A stretch of DNA of 64,000 bases, taken from Aureobasidium sp. EXF-3400 (lineage: Eukaryota > Ascomycota > Dothideomycetes > Dothideales > Saccotheciaceae). The translations under genes were made by a program, and so were the position numbers. The notes under the pieces were generated by a model. It was given only the letters and a program-made list of their open reading frames with translations, had not been told where the DNA came from and made no database searches. This document shows positions 10,280 to 21,865 of the stretch, in pieces. Where the stretch lies: NCBI GenBank assembly GCA_024195585.1, contig SWBL01000143.1, forward strand, positions 53,321 to 117,320, read 5' to 3'. How positions within the stretch are numbered: position 1 is the first letter of the stretch; the number at the start of each line of letters is the position of its first letter.

Positions 10280-11894
10280 GTTGATTTGATTTAGTCTGAG
10301 TCGCGGAGTCGGGGTTAGCAGATTGGCCTTAGAATTGAGTTGATGCGACAATGTGAGATGATGCGCTGGTTGATGTAATGGTCAAGTCCGCGCGCGTGTT
10401 GGTGAGTGAGAGCGGGACAGAAACATCACCAACGACGCGTCTTACGGGCGCAATTGAAGATAGCGACGCGTCGATTGAAAGGATAATTGACATACCGAAG
10501 TGATTGAAAGAGTTAGATGTGTTGTCGTTGTGTAGAGACGACTAAAGTGGTTGTGTTAGTCGTTGTGATGAAAGACAACTGAGCGATGAATGAAGTTGAG
10601 CGCGCGTGAAGGAAGGAATACAACAAAACGAGTGACGGAAGGAGCCATCGGATCGTTCTTTCCTGTTGTGTAAAAGAAGTGAAGGTGGTTTTTTGATGTG
10701 TTTGTGAAGCTGTTGATGGTGAAGCCAGCTCGAAGCTCGGGGAGACGCGCAGCGCGACTTACTATGGGCAATTGATTTTGGTGTCAGCGAGATTTGTTAG
10801 AGAGACTGTGAAGAGAGGACTGCAGAGGATTTTAGGTGACGGGGGACTCTCACTGACTACGCAGCAACGCCTCGTCCAGCTAGTGCACGTGATCTCCCCT
10901 CACCAGCCGATCGCGCGCAAGCTTTGGTCGCTTGAATGAAACTATGATACAGGCAATTGTCATGTCTTCTTCACGGTAAACATGTTTCTGAGAGACAGTA
11001 ATTGCCAATAGTAAACATCATAACCTCCATGCACGTATCAATATCTATATGCAGTACTATTCATGCACATGGAAGACGATGAAGAGCAGACTGACCATGG
11101 TCTTGGCAGCCAGAGCCCCTCTCAAAAGCACCCGTTGGCAGGGAGAGACGTGGCTGCGATTGGAAGGTACCAGTTGGTGACGTCTCGCTCTCCACCTCAG
11201 CTTTTGCATTCCTCCAACTGCCAGCCCCCTTCTTGCGTGTTTTTGCTCCGCCTGTCTCATACACACGATGTACCTGCTGTATGTCCCTCAAAGCTATGTT
11301 TGCTAGGCCTTTATGTAGCGCTTATGCAAGTTATACTTGTTGTGAAATTCAAATTGACTTCGCCGTTTGACCAAGCTATTGGAAGAACAGCTTGAAGCCC
11401 TCATGTCAGCAACGAGCCTTATCGTGTAATGTTCTGGATTCGTGCTTCTCACTTGATATGCACACTCTCATCCCAACCTGTAGAGTTGCTGAGTTATTCT
11501 CGATCAGATTCAAATGTGATAAATGCTCGTTGGGAACTCGTTCGACGCAAGGGCTTGCTGACATGTATCACAAGCTCATGATCAATCCATATTCGACGGC
11601 TACTAAGTAACAGAGACGCACGTGTAGTTTCCAGAGAGAAGCCTGGTTATAGAAACATCCCACCATAACGTCCTGTGGGTATAAATCATTCGTAGAAAGT
11701 GTTATGCACTTCGACAGCTACATTGTGACAGTTTTCAGCACACGGACTCTTAGGGAGACTCGACCTTTTGCTTTGACCAACTATTGATACGCGAAAATCT
11801 ATGTCCGTGGGCCACAGACCGCAGATGAATGAGATACACTGCCTATTAGGACAGTCACTTGCATCACCACACTGCATTTACCAAGACACCAATC
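10280..11894. other. NHP6 upstream region, then a region with no gene
   Basis: Bases 10280-10800 upstream of NHP6 carry splice-like signals on the minus strand that suggest a 5' UTR intron. Beyond 10800 to the NTE1 stop I see only short open frames with no domain or splice support. The 11.9-kb end should include the NTE1 3' UTR. Confidence 0.5.
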
Positions 11895-14800
11895 TTAGAT
11901 ACTCGCACGTCTGGGTGCCATCGTTCTCCTCAAGTTCTTTCTCTCCTCCGTCTCTTCCATCACGGGCAACACACCCTCTTCCCTCAATTTGGCCAAGAAT
12001 TCTTGTCCATACTTGTAACCGACCTGGTAAATCTCGTCGAATTTGGCAAATTCAAGAGTACCATAACCGTCAATCGGTGGACGAAGGTACAGGCAGCCAG
12101 GTGTGGTCTTAGCACGCTCAAGCGCATCGATACTAGACACATATGCCAGGCGAGCCTGAATTTCAGAAAGCGTGGGTGGGTTGGGGTATACAGAGAATGG
12201 ATTCCAACGGTTGAAAGAGGCCCAAAATCCGGATAGCGAATCTCCGTAGGCTTGAGGGGCGTCATCATCGATTGCTCCGACATCAACGGCGAAAATGACA
12301 TCTGCACCGAGCGACTTCATGTGAGCGACGGTCAAGTTGTCAACATAGCCACCGTCAAGCAGCATGTTGCCTTCATCACACAGCGGAGGTAGGAGACCAG
12401 CGAGCGACATAGAGGCACGAACATAGCGCCAAGCGTAGCCACTAGTATGTATCTCGGATCGTGACTTGGTGATGTTTGTGGTGTTGCAGTAGTACTCGAG
12501 CCAGAAGTCTTCGATTTGGGAGTCACCGAATGTCTTGAAGATACCGCGATTGAATTCGTGACCGGTAGTATAGGACGCACTGTGATCAGTCAGTTGGCAT
12601 TGGTTAGGGCATCGAAAGTAGGGCAACATACGATGGGTAGGTCAGGTCCAAAGCAAATCTCCACATACTACCCATCCTGCCAGAGAACTTCTTGGCTCGA
12701 CCATACATGGGAACCACATCTGCGTCCCATGCATAGAGTGCACCAATGAACGAACCAATCGAGGTTCCTCCAACGATGTCGATGGGGATGCCAGCTTCTT
12801 CCATCGCTTTGATGATACCCACGTGAGCAATACCTCTGGCACCACCTCCACCAAGCACGAGACCAACAGACTTGCCAAGAAGACGGCGAGCCAGGCGATG
12901 GAAGTCACCCTTGAAAGGCGTCTCGGCTGAATACAACGGCGTCTGTCGTACCTTCCTTGAAGTGTACTTCTGAATCTCGGCCTGGATGACCTGGACACGC
13001 TGTTTGATGGCAGTACTAAACCTTCTGACCTGAGGATGGACAGGCTCGACATTGTCACGGAAAGACATATGAATATGATGATGGCTTCCATTGATCCACG
13101 AACGATCTCTCAGCCACTTGCGTGTTAGTCCAGGATGACAATATCTCTCGGCGTGTAACAAGACGAGTTCCTTTCTCGCCGTGGTCTTCGTCGTGAGAAG
13201 GAAGCGCTCGTATTCACCGATAGCAGGTGATCCCTCTGCTAGACCAACAAGAAGGATACAATCTGCCTGACTAATACAAGTCTGCGTCCAGGGCGACTTG
13301 ACATTGGTGTCAGCAACGTATAAGACCAGTGCAAACTTCTCTTCAAGATCAGCCAAATATTGGGACAGCTTCAGCTTGCCCATCTTGGTGAATGCATGTC
13401 TGCCAAGGTGGTTCAGAATGGCTGCCTGGTTGAGCGAAGTGGCTCTTTGTGGTGTAGCACCGATCTGGTTCAAAGCGTTGAGCAAGCGGTGACCGAACTC
13501 GACTACAGGCACGCCCCCTGTAACCGGTAGAATTGCAACAGTACGCAGGTTTGTAGTTGAAGAAGCCTTGCTACGAGTTGCAATCCTGCTTGTATCCTTG
13601 CCGTGTTCGGAAGTGGGATCCTCAATGAGCGCACGCATGCGGGACGCGATGATTTTGGAAATTTTCATCGTGACGCCAGGATGTTCGTGGGCAAGACTAT
13701 TGAAGAGTGACTTGGGGAACTTTGCAAGCTCTGTATCACGAATGGCCAATAGTGTCCCTGGTCTTGTAGATTCGGTCAAGACTTCAAGCTCACCCACGCT
13801 GTCGCCTTGACCGTATTCACCGATAACTCTCATCTTGTCGTCTGGCCCCTCTTGAATTGCTCTCAATCTGCCGTTGAGCACAATATAGATGGCATCACTT
13901 TCTTCTTTCTGGTTGTAGATGACTTGGCCAGCATTTACCTGTACCCATTCCAGAGCAAAGTCAATGTGCAAAATGAGCTTTGGAAGCAGTGTAGTGAGAC
14001 GTTTGGCTATGGTAAGTAGCACGATTGGGAATCTCTCCACGATCTTCTCTACAGCTGCCCTTGGAAGGAAGCCCACATAGACATCCGTCTTGGCGGTGAC
14101 ATCGATGAAAGAGCGGTATGAGGAGACAGTTCCGAGGTATCCAGCAAGTCCACCAGGCTTGGTCAAGAAGAGACTTTTTTGTTTTCTCTTGCGTGGTTTA
14201 TTTGGTGGGTTCGGGTTAAGCGAGAGGGAGCTGGGTCTTCGAACACTGCCCATGTTTCTCCCTCCGGATGATCTAATAGTTTGAGGCTCGCCGTCCAAAT
14301 CAGCATCAGCTGAGGTGCCAAAAATATTCGACTCTGCAGCCTCAGACTCCTCGAGAGGCACGCTGACATCAAGGAAGCCATCAATGACATAGTAAAGTCC
14401 AGGATTACGCTCGCCTTGCTCGACAAGAACAGAGCCTTTAGGAAAGAAGACAATCTCGACTTCCTCTTTCATGTCTTCTAAGATGTTCATGTTGCCAGTC
14501 GCACTAAAGGCTGTTGACGCAATGGACTCAGTCTCACCATCATTAGGATCGAATGGATCAATAAAGCCAAATGCATTGTTGAAGACAGCTTTCTGTCGTT
14601 TGGAGTCATAAGAGACAAGTTTGGGTGATTGTGGTAGGGAGTCCACCCTTGAAAGTCCGTCTTTTGTGTTAGTGAGTCCAATGGCCTTGAACATACAATC
14701 GAGGATGGATTCTCTGAAGATCATGTCTTCGTCCACAGAATCTTGACGACGCATAGTCTTGATATGAGCATCGAACGGGTTGAAGTTCCTGCTAGCCATA

Positions 14801-16530
14801 GGGCTCATGGCATCTCTACCAAGAGGTTTCGGGGTTTGGAAGGGCAACGAGTATGGCGCCATGTTCCTGCGACCACCTTGTCTTGCCACGTTGTTGTTGT
14901 TGGTCAGTAGATCTCCAGCACTGACACCCGATCTGTCTGTCTCAGGGTCAGGCGACAGAGGAGCTCGCTCTGGACCAACTCTGCTACTACGGGTAGGCGT
15001 GTGAATAGACTCGCTTCTTCCTCCACCGCCACGACGGCTGCTAGGCATAGCTTGCGCATGTAGAACGGCTTCTTTTCGCAGACCTGTTGCTGTCTTCTTT
15101 CTTTGGCCGGCACGAGGGTTGTGCAGAGCGATTCCCTTGGAAATCTCTTCGGGTACATTGCGCTCCTTCTCCTTGGTAAACTTGCTTTTCAGTCTCTCCA
15201 TGGCATCTCCCTTCAAGAAATCTGGAAGATCGTATGCAGTGTAACCATCCATAAGCCTCTCGGTACGCAGGACCTCGCCAGTAAGACCAAGATACTGGTG
15301 ACCTGTCGCCATCGTAACACGCTGAAGTCGTGTAAGGATGACTTGGACGATGTGTGAAGTTGCTTTTGGGTAGACACGGGTGAGTCGTCGGAAAGCAGTT
15401 GCTGGAATGATAGCGATTGTGGTATCGACAGAAGCTCTTGCGACAATGTCTGGGTGAGCAGATATGTGCTTGGTGGATTGTCTGCGACCACTGTGGCTGC
15501 TACCTTGTCTCGACTTGGGCTCAGGGCCTGCATCGTTAGGATCATTCAAAGAGAATGAAGGCACTGCGCTTTGAGCAAAAGATGCAGCATCGAGGCCATG
15601 AAGAATTGTATGAGGCTCGGCTCCGGTAGCAGTAAGATTGGGGCTCACGATAGGCGACAAAGGAGTGGCGGCACCGCTGTGGCGAACTGATCGTGGCGTT
15701 TGAGGTTGGCCGCCATCTCGTAGGCCTGAGGCTGTTTCGACATCCTTCTCGTCGTGACGCAGCTTGACATCCTCTGTGAAGAGAGACAAGATAGAGAACA
15801 GCGAAGACATGGGCGCACCATTCTTGACTTCAGTCAACAACTGGTAACCCTGGTTGCCGTGTATACGTCCTTCATCATCAACACCAGTCTCTTCGGGAGT
15901 GGTCCTGCCGGTTGATGGATCTTCTTCTCGGTCCTTGTTCGATTTGACGAAAATCTGAACCAAGCCATCCACAACCAAACAAAAGCCTTTCTCTTCTTCC
16001 AGCAGAATAGTTTCTCCGGCGATGAGTTTCCTTGTTTGCATGGTCCGGGTGAGCTCGTGAAACACGGGACGTTCGAGATAACCGAAAACCTTGATGGCAC
16101 TCAAAAATTCATCGAGGTAGTTTGCCAGACCTTGCTTGGAGTCTGTCTCTTGTGTATCTGGGAAGACTTCGACCTGGGGTTCTTTGCGTTGGGGCTCCGG
16201 AGGTAAACGCGAGTACATGTTCAGGAAGCGATAGCGGACAACCCAACTAGCAGTCGAGACAAAGAAGATCAGAATCAATACGACGGTGGTCATATTGACG
16301 GTCAAGGTCAGACTGGTAGACAAAAATGTAAATAACCATGTCGGTAAAGTAATGGTCAAGAAAGCGATGAACCATAGGAGAAGGCTGGGTAGCATGGTAA
16401 AAACAGCCAAGATCAAGCCCGCGGTCGAACCGAGAGACGACGGCTCGGTACCAGGGGACAGAGCTGGCACGACAGGTACGGTGGTATTCTGTATGACATC
16501 CCGCAAGGCACTTGAAGCATCTGAAGCCAT
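11895..16530 (-). CDS. NTE1: Lysophospholipase NTE1 (patatin-like phospholipase with cyclic-nucleotide-binding domains)
   Basis: Two exons, 16530-12632 and 12579-11895 (52-bp intron), encoding 1527 residues, near the usual length for fungal Nte1. It is an ER-membrane esterase that deacylates phosphatidylcholine to glycerophosphocholine. Hydrophobic segments lie at residues about 30-95 ([20 protein letters not shown] and neighbours). Three cyclic-nucleotide-binding-like regions follow, for example [39 protein letters not shown] and [21 protein letters not shown]. The C-terminal patatin domain has the oxyanion GGGGARG, the nucleophile elbow GTSIG and the catalytic aspartate in DGGYVDN. The intron falls between the elbow and DGG. 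The ATG at 16530 is chosen because seven upstream in-frame codons contain no ATG. PAF1 lies divergently about 630 bp away. Confidence 0.95.
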
Positions 16531-17156
16531 CTTGGAAGCGATGTGCACCAAAAGTTAGTAATGAGAGGCTTGCTGCAAGCGATGTCCAGTAAGAGCCAGT
16601 TGTTGCTCGATACTTGTGACAATGGCACTCAAGACATCACGATTTGCACTTGGAGAAAAAGGATTGACACATTCAAAAGGCGAAGTGACATTGGTTCAGA
16701 GAAGCAGGAGTTGGCCTACTAGTTGCTAACAGTCCGGTATTGAGACACGTGTCTTGGCATCTCGATTCGGCAAACGCGATTGGCAGTTGGAATTTACAAG
16801 GGTCGCGACTACTCACTTTTGCCCTTGCGAGAGAGCGCTCTATCGAGTTGCACTCTGCTGAAGAACCCTTATGGTCCTACCAAAATGTCACATTGTTAGC
16901 TAGGCGGTTCTTGTGGGTGTGCAGAATCGAATTTATATTGTGCATCTGTATACGGACTTTAGTGAAATAGGCCGGCGTCGAATAAGATTGGCTACACGTT
17001 CAGTAGCAACTCCTCCAGACGTTGGCGTTGGCGCATCGCGACTTTATGACAGCCGCAGCAAGCAAGTGAAGTTGATTGCGACTTTGCTTGAGAGGCATCC
17101 TCGACACTCACCATATACATTCATCTCCAGTCCATAGCAAGGTCATCGCAGTCAAG
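16531..17156. promoter_or_regulatory. Shared upstream region of NTE1 and PAF1
   Basis: A 626-base divergent spacer between two start codons. Both promoters should lie here. I can name no specific factor site with confidence, and no additional gene is supported. Confidence 0.55.
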
Positions 17157-18538
17157 ATGGCCTCCGGACGTTCAGAACGCGTCTACCATCAGGATTACAT
17201 TGCGCGCATCAGATACTCCAACACATTACCACCTCCTCCAAACCCGCCAAAGCTCCTCGACATCCCTGGGACTGGCATCGCCTCAAACAACTACACATCG
17301 GCTTCATATGCTCTGAAGTTAGCGCGAGAGCAGCCTCTCAACATCGAGGCCGATGCCGAACTTGGAATGCCCATTGACCTGGTCGGTCTGCCAGGTGTCT
17401 TTGATGGAGACGAGAGCGGTATGTTTACTGTCACTCTCACAAGCATTCGAGCCTGTTCTAACGCGAAGCAGCCATCATGGCTCAGGATCCCCCACCGTCG
17501 CTTCACCCCAAAGATCGAGCATTGCTCAAGCCGCTATCAGCACTAGGAAAGCCGACGGCCATGAACAGCGGTGTCAGTTTCCTTCGCAGAACGGAATACA
17601 TCTCGTCCAACGCTGCTGCTGTCCAACGATTCGAGTCAAGTACCTCTAAAGACCTGCTGCGCGTGCGCAATGATCCCAAGCGCCGCAAGGCACCGCCCGT
17701 CAACCGCGACGACCCTATCAACATTATCAGATCTCTTGTCAAGGGCTTTGACCTTGCTTATCCTGAAGACGCATACACTGGCCCAGACTCTGAGACGAAC
17801 ATTCGCGGTGCTCCCATTACTGAAGCCGACAGAAGTGCTTGGAAGAAGCCAAAACACCCTACCAAGCCCAACCTGACCCTTCTGGACGCATACCCTCTTC
17901 TCCCCGATATGGACGCTCTGCCAATGACCGGCGACTACCAGATCGTCAAATTCAGCACCAACCCCGTTGCTCAGTCAGATTCCTACGACCAGCGCCTCGA
18001 TTCAGCACTATTGCGACCACTTGGTGCAGACCTTGCCTTGCATGAAGAGCGCATGGCCGCGCACAAGGCCGACCTCACCATGCCTAAGCCGCTTCCTGAA
18101 TGGGACTACGACTTGTTCTTGGCAGAGCATGAAACCTCAATCCGCGGCATCAAGCGCAAGTTTGATCCAAACGACGCTCAAAACGACGACCCATCCCTTT
18201 ACGACACCGAGGCAGACGGCGAAAGCTGTTTCCAATTCCAGCGCATCCGTGAATACGAAACATATCAACAGGCTGGTGACGCCGATAATGCGTACGGTGA
18301 CACAGTTGCTCTTGCACTGCACGACACTGGCGACCGCCTCGAGAAGGGTGCCTATTTCTACCCTGTGAAACAGCGAACCAACCTTCGCCCCAAGCGTAAG
18401 ACACCTGGACCTCCCGAAGAGGGCCGTCTCGAGCATGTTGACGTGCTACACGTCAATGTCAGAGATCCCAACTCAGACGAAGCCGCCATGCGCTCAGAAG
18501 CCCAGGCTGCGCTCGACCCCACTACAGAGAGTGTATAG
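17157..18538 (+). CDS. PAF1: RNA polymerase II-associated factor 1 (PAF1 complex subunit)
   Basis: Two exons, 17157-17418 and 17472-18538 (53-bp intron), encoding 442 residues. The N-terminus (ERVYHQDYIARIRYSNTLPP, then PPKLLDIP) matches the Paf1 family signature of basic, aromatic residues followed by F/Y-x-N-x-LPPPP. Later FLRRTEYIS is another family hallmark. Paf1 nucleates the PAF1 complex, which travels with Pol II and promotes elongation and histone modification. The C-terminus has acidic and proline-rich stretches but no long acid-serine tail. It is read divergently from NTE1. Confidence 0.92.
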
Positions 18539-18871
18539 GAGGGTGGTAGTCGTTGTAATTTCTAGAACCAAAAAGACATTATTAGCTACACCCAGCCTAT
18601 CTCTGCCACTTAGATCTCATGCCATCTCGTGTCGGACCAACCAGAATCAAGAAGAGTCTCTCAGTAGACATGCTGATGACCTATAGTCGGGCAAGATTGA
18701 CAAATCAAAATAACGACGTGCTGTTGAAGATGCACTACTGGTTTTTGCGCTGGCCTGAAAACAAATAGCAGACGCAAAAGCATTCTTCCTATCTCCTCCG
18801 AGAATCGAATACACGACCTTCTGACTCTTCACCCCTTATAATGTCCCAAACTTGAATTGTTTGTAATAAAA
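18539..18871. other. Intergenic spacer between PAF1 and the tRNA-like gene
   Basis: PAF1 3' flank. No gene or RNA element recognised. Confidence 0.5.
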
Positions 18872-19011
18872 GCAGCGATGGTCTAGTGGTCAAGACGCTA
18901 CACCAATGTGTCTTGCAAACACAAGCATGAAGGTGATCGGTCTGGGGATCATTTCCTGGCTGTAGGGTCACTGGAGTTGTAGAGGCGTGAGTTCGAATCT
19001 CACTCGCTGCA
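18872..19011 (+). tRNA. Intron-bearing tRNA or tRNA-like gene, isotype unresolved
   Basis: The ends form perfect tRNA arms: acceptor GCAGCGA (18872-18878) pairs with TCGCTGC (19004-19010), followed by discriminator A. The D-stem is GTCT/AGAC with loop AGTGGTCA. The T-stem is GTGAG/CTCAC with loop TTCGAAT. After G26, CTACA (18898-18902) pairs exactly with TGTAG (18978-18982), leaving a 4-nt variable loop AGGC and about 75 nt between the anticodon strands, so an intron must be present. With a canonical 37/38 intron the loop lacks U33. Other cuts give a U33-GGA loop. A second hairpin inside, TGTGT-CTTGCAA-ACACA, exactly mimics an Ala-UGC anticodon arm. It may be a functional tRNA with an unusual intron, or a tRNA-derived pseudogene. 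Confidence 0.7.
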
Positions 19012-19279
19012 TTGTTTTGTTTTTGTTGGCTTTACACACGCATCATTGCAATCATATCTTCGGTCCTTGATGTCCGCTCAAGCAGGTGATACCGCACAGC
19101 GATTGAGAAACAAGAGGACTGGGCATCGAGAGCTCGAAGGACAAGTTATGAATTGAATACACTCGGTGACTGCAACTCAAAAAAACGCTTGATCGAATGC
19201 TGTGACAATAACCTCTTCAGACCCAAACGCCAACGCTCATGCAAGTAAACCTTAAGCCAGCCTAAGCATCCCCAGTAAA

Positions 19280-20155
19280 TCAGACTGACTGCTGCAAAGC
19301 TCGTCTTTGTTTCCATGCTTCATTCAGCTTCTCTTTCCTCGCTCGCTCAGTCGAGTTCTTGTGCTTCTTCCATTCATCGGATTGCATGAAGTCTCCCCAG
19401 TCTTGGTCAATGTCGATCTCGTCTGGGATTAGTTCTTCGTCGGCATGCCACTCGTCGTCTGCGATGCCCATTTCGTCCAGTATATCCTCATCATCGTCAA
19501 AGTATGCTTTTCGCTTCTCAGCATCGGCCATGTCGGCGAAATAAGCCTGGGTCGCGCTTGGGGCTTGCTGCTGCCATTCGGCGGGCAGGGTTGACGGATC
19601 TAGTATGGATGGTGATTGTGCGAGGTCGTCCCATCTTAGAGGTCTTTCCACTTCAGTTTGCTCCTTGACAGGTGCCTCTTTCATAACAACATCAGGCATA
19701 GCTGTTGTCGCCGTCGACCTTGCAGCTTGACTCGCATCACTCCCAATATCCTTGAACCCTCTCTTAGCACCATCGGATTTGCCTTTTTTCAAGTTCAGAC
19801 TGATCATCTCTGAGTTTTCTGTTCGCTTCTTTTCGGTGCGCGAGTTGCGGACGGCGGCTGTGGGGTTTCTGGTGATTTGCTTCATTTCCTTCATGCGCTT
19901 GCGGTGTTGATGGTCATAGCCATTCTCGTGGGCCTCGAGTTGTGTGATTCTATCATAGCCTTTGCTGCACAGGTCGCAGTAGAAGTTGCGGCGTAGCTCG
20001 CGCGCACTCTCTGTCTGAGGACTGGATTAGAATACGACTGTGGAAGTTGGACGGTATGGTATGGTGTACCTGTGCACTGGGCAGGACTGTCGATCGCTGC
20101 TATCATGTTAGCTTGTCATTGAGGTAGTGAAGGGCTTGAGACCCACTGGACCCAT
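19280..20155 (-). CDS. C2H2 (U1-like) zinc-finger protein
   Basis: Three exons read on the minus strand: 20155-20147, 20099-20070, 20014-19280, giving 257 residues. The first exon holds only ATG GGT CCA. Introns are 47 and 55 bp. One zinc finger at residues about 23-50: FYCDLCSKGYDRITQLEAHE, then H-x5-H (HENGYDHQH) and a basic RKRMKEMKQITR, resembling the U1-type/GPATCH8-like fingers that bind RNA or act in splicing. The remainder is charged, with an acidic middle (DDDEDILDEMG) and a predicted coiled C-terminus (EWKKHKNSTERARKEKL). Function is otherwise unknown. It is divergent from MCP1 across 200 bp. The tiny first exon is the least certain part of this model. Confidence 0.75.
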
Positions 20156-20355
20156 GTTGGATGATTGATGTGTCTTGTTGTGTGGAAGGTGGAAGCAGAG
20201 GATTGGCTGCGCAGAAAGAGTCAAAGCTCGCGAAGCCGAGGCCTGAATAGATCCGCTGATGCAGGCAGAGATAAGATCTTGAGGGTTGGTAAGCAATGAC
20301 ATGTGCGACGCTGATTCGTGCGCAAGGTAGGTTGTTTCTTTAGATCATTGCACAG
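20156..20355. promoter_or_regulatory. Short divergent promoter between the zinc-finger gene and MCP1
   Basis: Only 200 bases separate the two start codons, so both genes very likely share regulatory sequence. No named motif is claimed. Confidence 0.5.
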
Positions 20356-21297
20356 ATGAACACACACGCCAATGACCTCGAGCGGGAGCTTTCCCTGCAA
20401 GAACTCGAGCCTTCACCCATCGAAGAAGAGTTTCCCTCAGACTCGTACTTTCCTTCGTCCTCAGACAAGACACCCTTTGACGATGAGACAATCAAGCCAG
20501 TCCAACGGACCTCTACCTTAGGCCTGGATGCACACTCGCCTGTCTGGTATCTCACGCGTATCCATAAGTACTCGAGTTACGCATTTTCTGTCTTTACTGC
20601 CTTCCATGTCGCCAACACGGCCTTGATCCCGCTTGCCACGCGCTCTGTCGCCAACTCGGAACGCTATCTCCTGCTTACTCGCCCTTACTATCAATCGCCT
20701 ATCGCCGAACCCTTGGTTGTTACTTTACCATTGATTGCCCATATTGGCAGCGGTATTGCTCTTCGCCTATACCGTCGTCAGCAGAACCTCAAGAGATATG
20801 GTGCAGAAAATAGGTCAGACAGACGTATGATCGCATGGCCAAAGCTGTCTGGAACAAGTGCGCTAGGTTATGCATTGGTACCGTTGGTCTTTGGACACGC
20901 CTTCGTCAACAGAATCATCCCGTTGTGGTACGAGGGTGGCTCTAGCAGCATCAACCTGGGCTATGTCTCGCACGGCTTCGCCAAACATCCCGTCGTGTCT
21001 TTCGTTGGCTTCGGCGCTCTGATCACTGTTGGCGTCTGGCACTCTGTCTGGGGCTGGGCCAAGTGGCTCAACTTTACTCCATCCCAAGTCACACAGAGTG
21101 GACCAGAAGGTCAGCTCTACAAAAAGAGAAGGTGGTATGTGATCAACGCAGTCAGCGCTGTCGTCAGTGCACTCTGGCTAGCTGGCGGTATGGGCATTGT
21201 CGGCCGTGGCGGTGCAGTCGGCGGATGGGTTGGCCGCGAGTACGACGAGCTGTACAGCCATATTCCTCTGATTGGCAACTACATGGCTTCTTCGTAG
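20356..21297 (+). CDS. MCP1: MCP1-like mitochondrial membrane protein (DUF1691)
   Basis: Intronless, 313 residues. A soluble acidic N-terminus (about 60 residues) precedes hydrophobic spans including YAFSVFTAFHVANTALIPL, PLVVTLPLIAHIGSGIALRL, GYALVPLVFGHAFVNRIIPL, VVSFVGFGALITVGVWHSVW and AVSAVVSALWLAGGMGIVG. Histidines in HKYSS..FHVA, HIGSG, GHAF and WHSVWG are spaced like the conserved histidines of the Mcp1/DUF1691 family. In yeast, Mcp1 sits in the outer mitochondrial membrane, recruits the lipid-transfer protein Vps13 and suppresses ERMES defects. The family call rests on the pattern of spans and histidines. Its name is well supported in ascomycetes, but the role here is inferred from yeast. 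Confidence 0.85.
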   Translation: MNTHANDLERELSLQELEPSPIEEEFPSDSYFPSSSDKTPFDDETIKPVQRTSTLGLDAHSPVWYLTRIHKYSSYAFSVFTAFHVANTALIPLATRSVANSERYLLLTRPYYQSPIAEPLVVTLPLIAHIGSGIALRLYRRQQNLKRYGAENRSDRRMIAWPKLSGTSALGYALVPLVFGHAFVNRIIPLWYEGGSSSINLGYVSHGFAKHPVVSFVGFGALITVGVWHSVWGWAKWLNFTPSQVTQSGPEGQLYKKRRWYVINAVSAVVSALWLAGGMGIVGRGGAVGGWVGREYDELYSHIPLIGNYMASS

Positions 21298-21865
21298 AAG
21301 TTGGATTTTGTTTTTTCTCTGTACTCTTCAAATACCCATCTCAGCGCATTTCGATCAATTGCATTCTACACAACGTTTTCTCGAGTTCGCGCCGGGTTTC
21401 CCTTCAAGGGTAAAATGATCGAGTAAATACTCCCCGCGACCCCTCCTTATCGTGCACGGCTAACAGCGGGCGTGGGGCGGGAAACTCTCTCCTCGTATCC
21501 CGGCGAACGAGTTGCGCCCTACATATTTCAGCCATTAGAGTTCTTATCTGAAGGAGCACCAAGAAAGTAAGGTGGCTCAACTTCCTGCATGTGGTGCCAT
21601 TTGGCGAGTTTCTTGTAAAAAATCTGGTCCCTGAGATCAACGACTCCTTCTTCCACATCATTCTCATTACTGTCGTTCTTTTGATTTGCTGCGAGCAAAC
21701 CAGTGACCACTCGGGTGAAGCAAGCTTAAGCCGAGACTCGCGTCATCCAGTCGTTTCTGTGAACACGGTTGTTTGCTCCATTTCTTCTGTCTGAGAGGTG
21801 AGAGACACTGTATCCTCTGTACGTTCCTCCAACAGGAACATCAGCCTGACCAAGATCAGTCCGAT
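21298..21865. other. Intergenic region upstream of GCV2
   Basis: MCP1 3' flank and GCV2 promoter. Upstream of the GCV2 ATG the frame stays open for 31 codons but without an ATG, so it is probably leader. No gene recognised. Confidence 0.55.
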
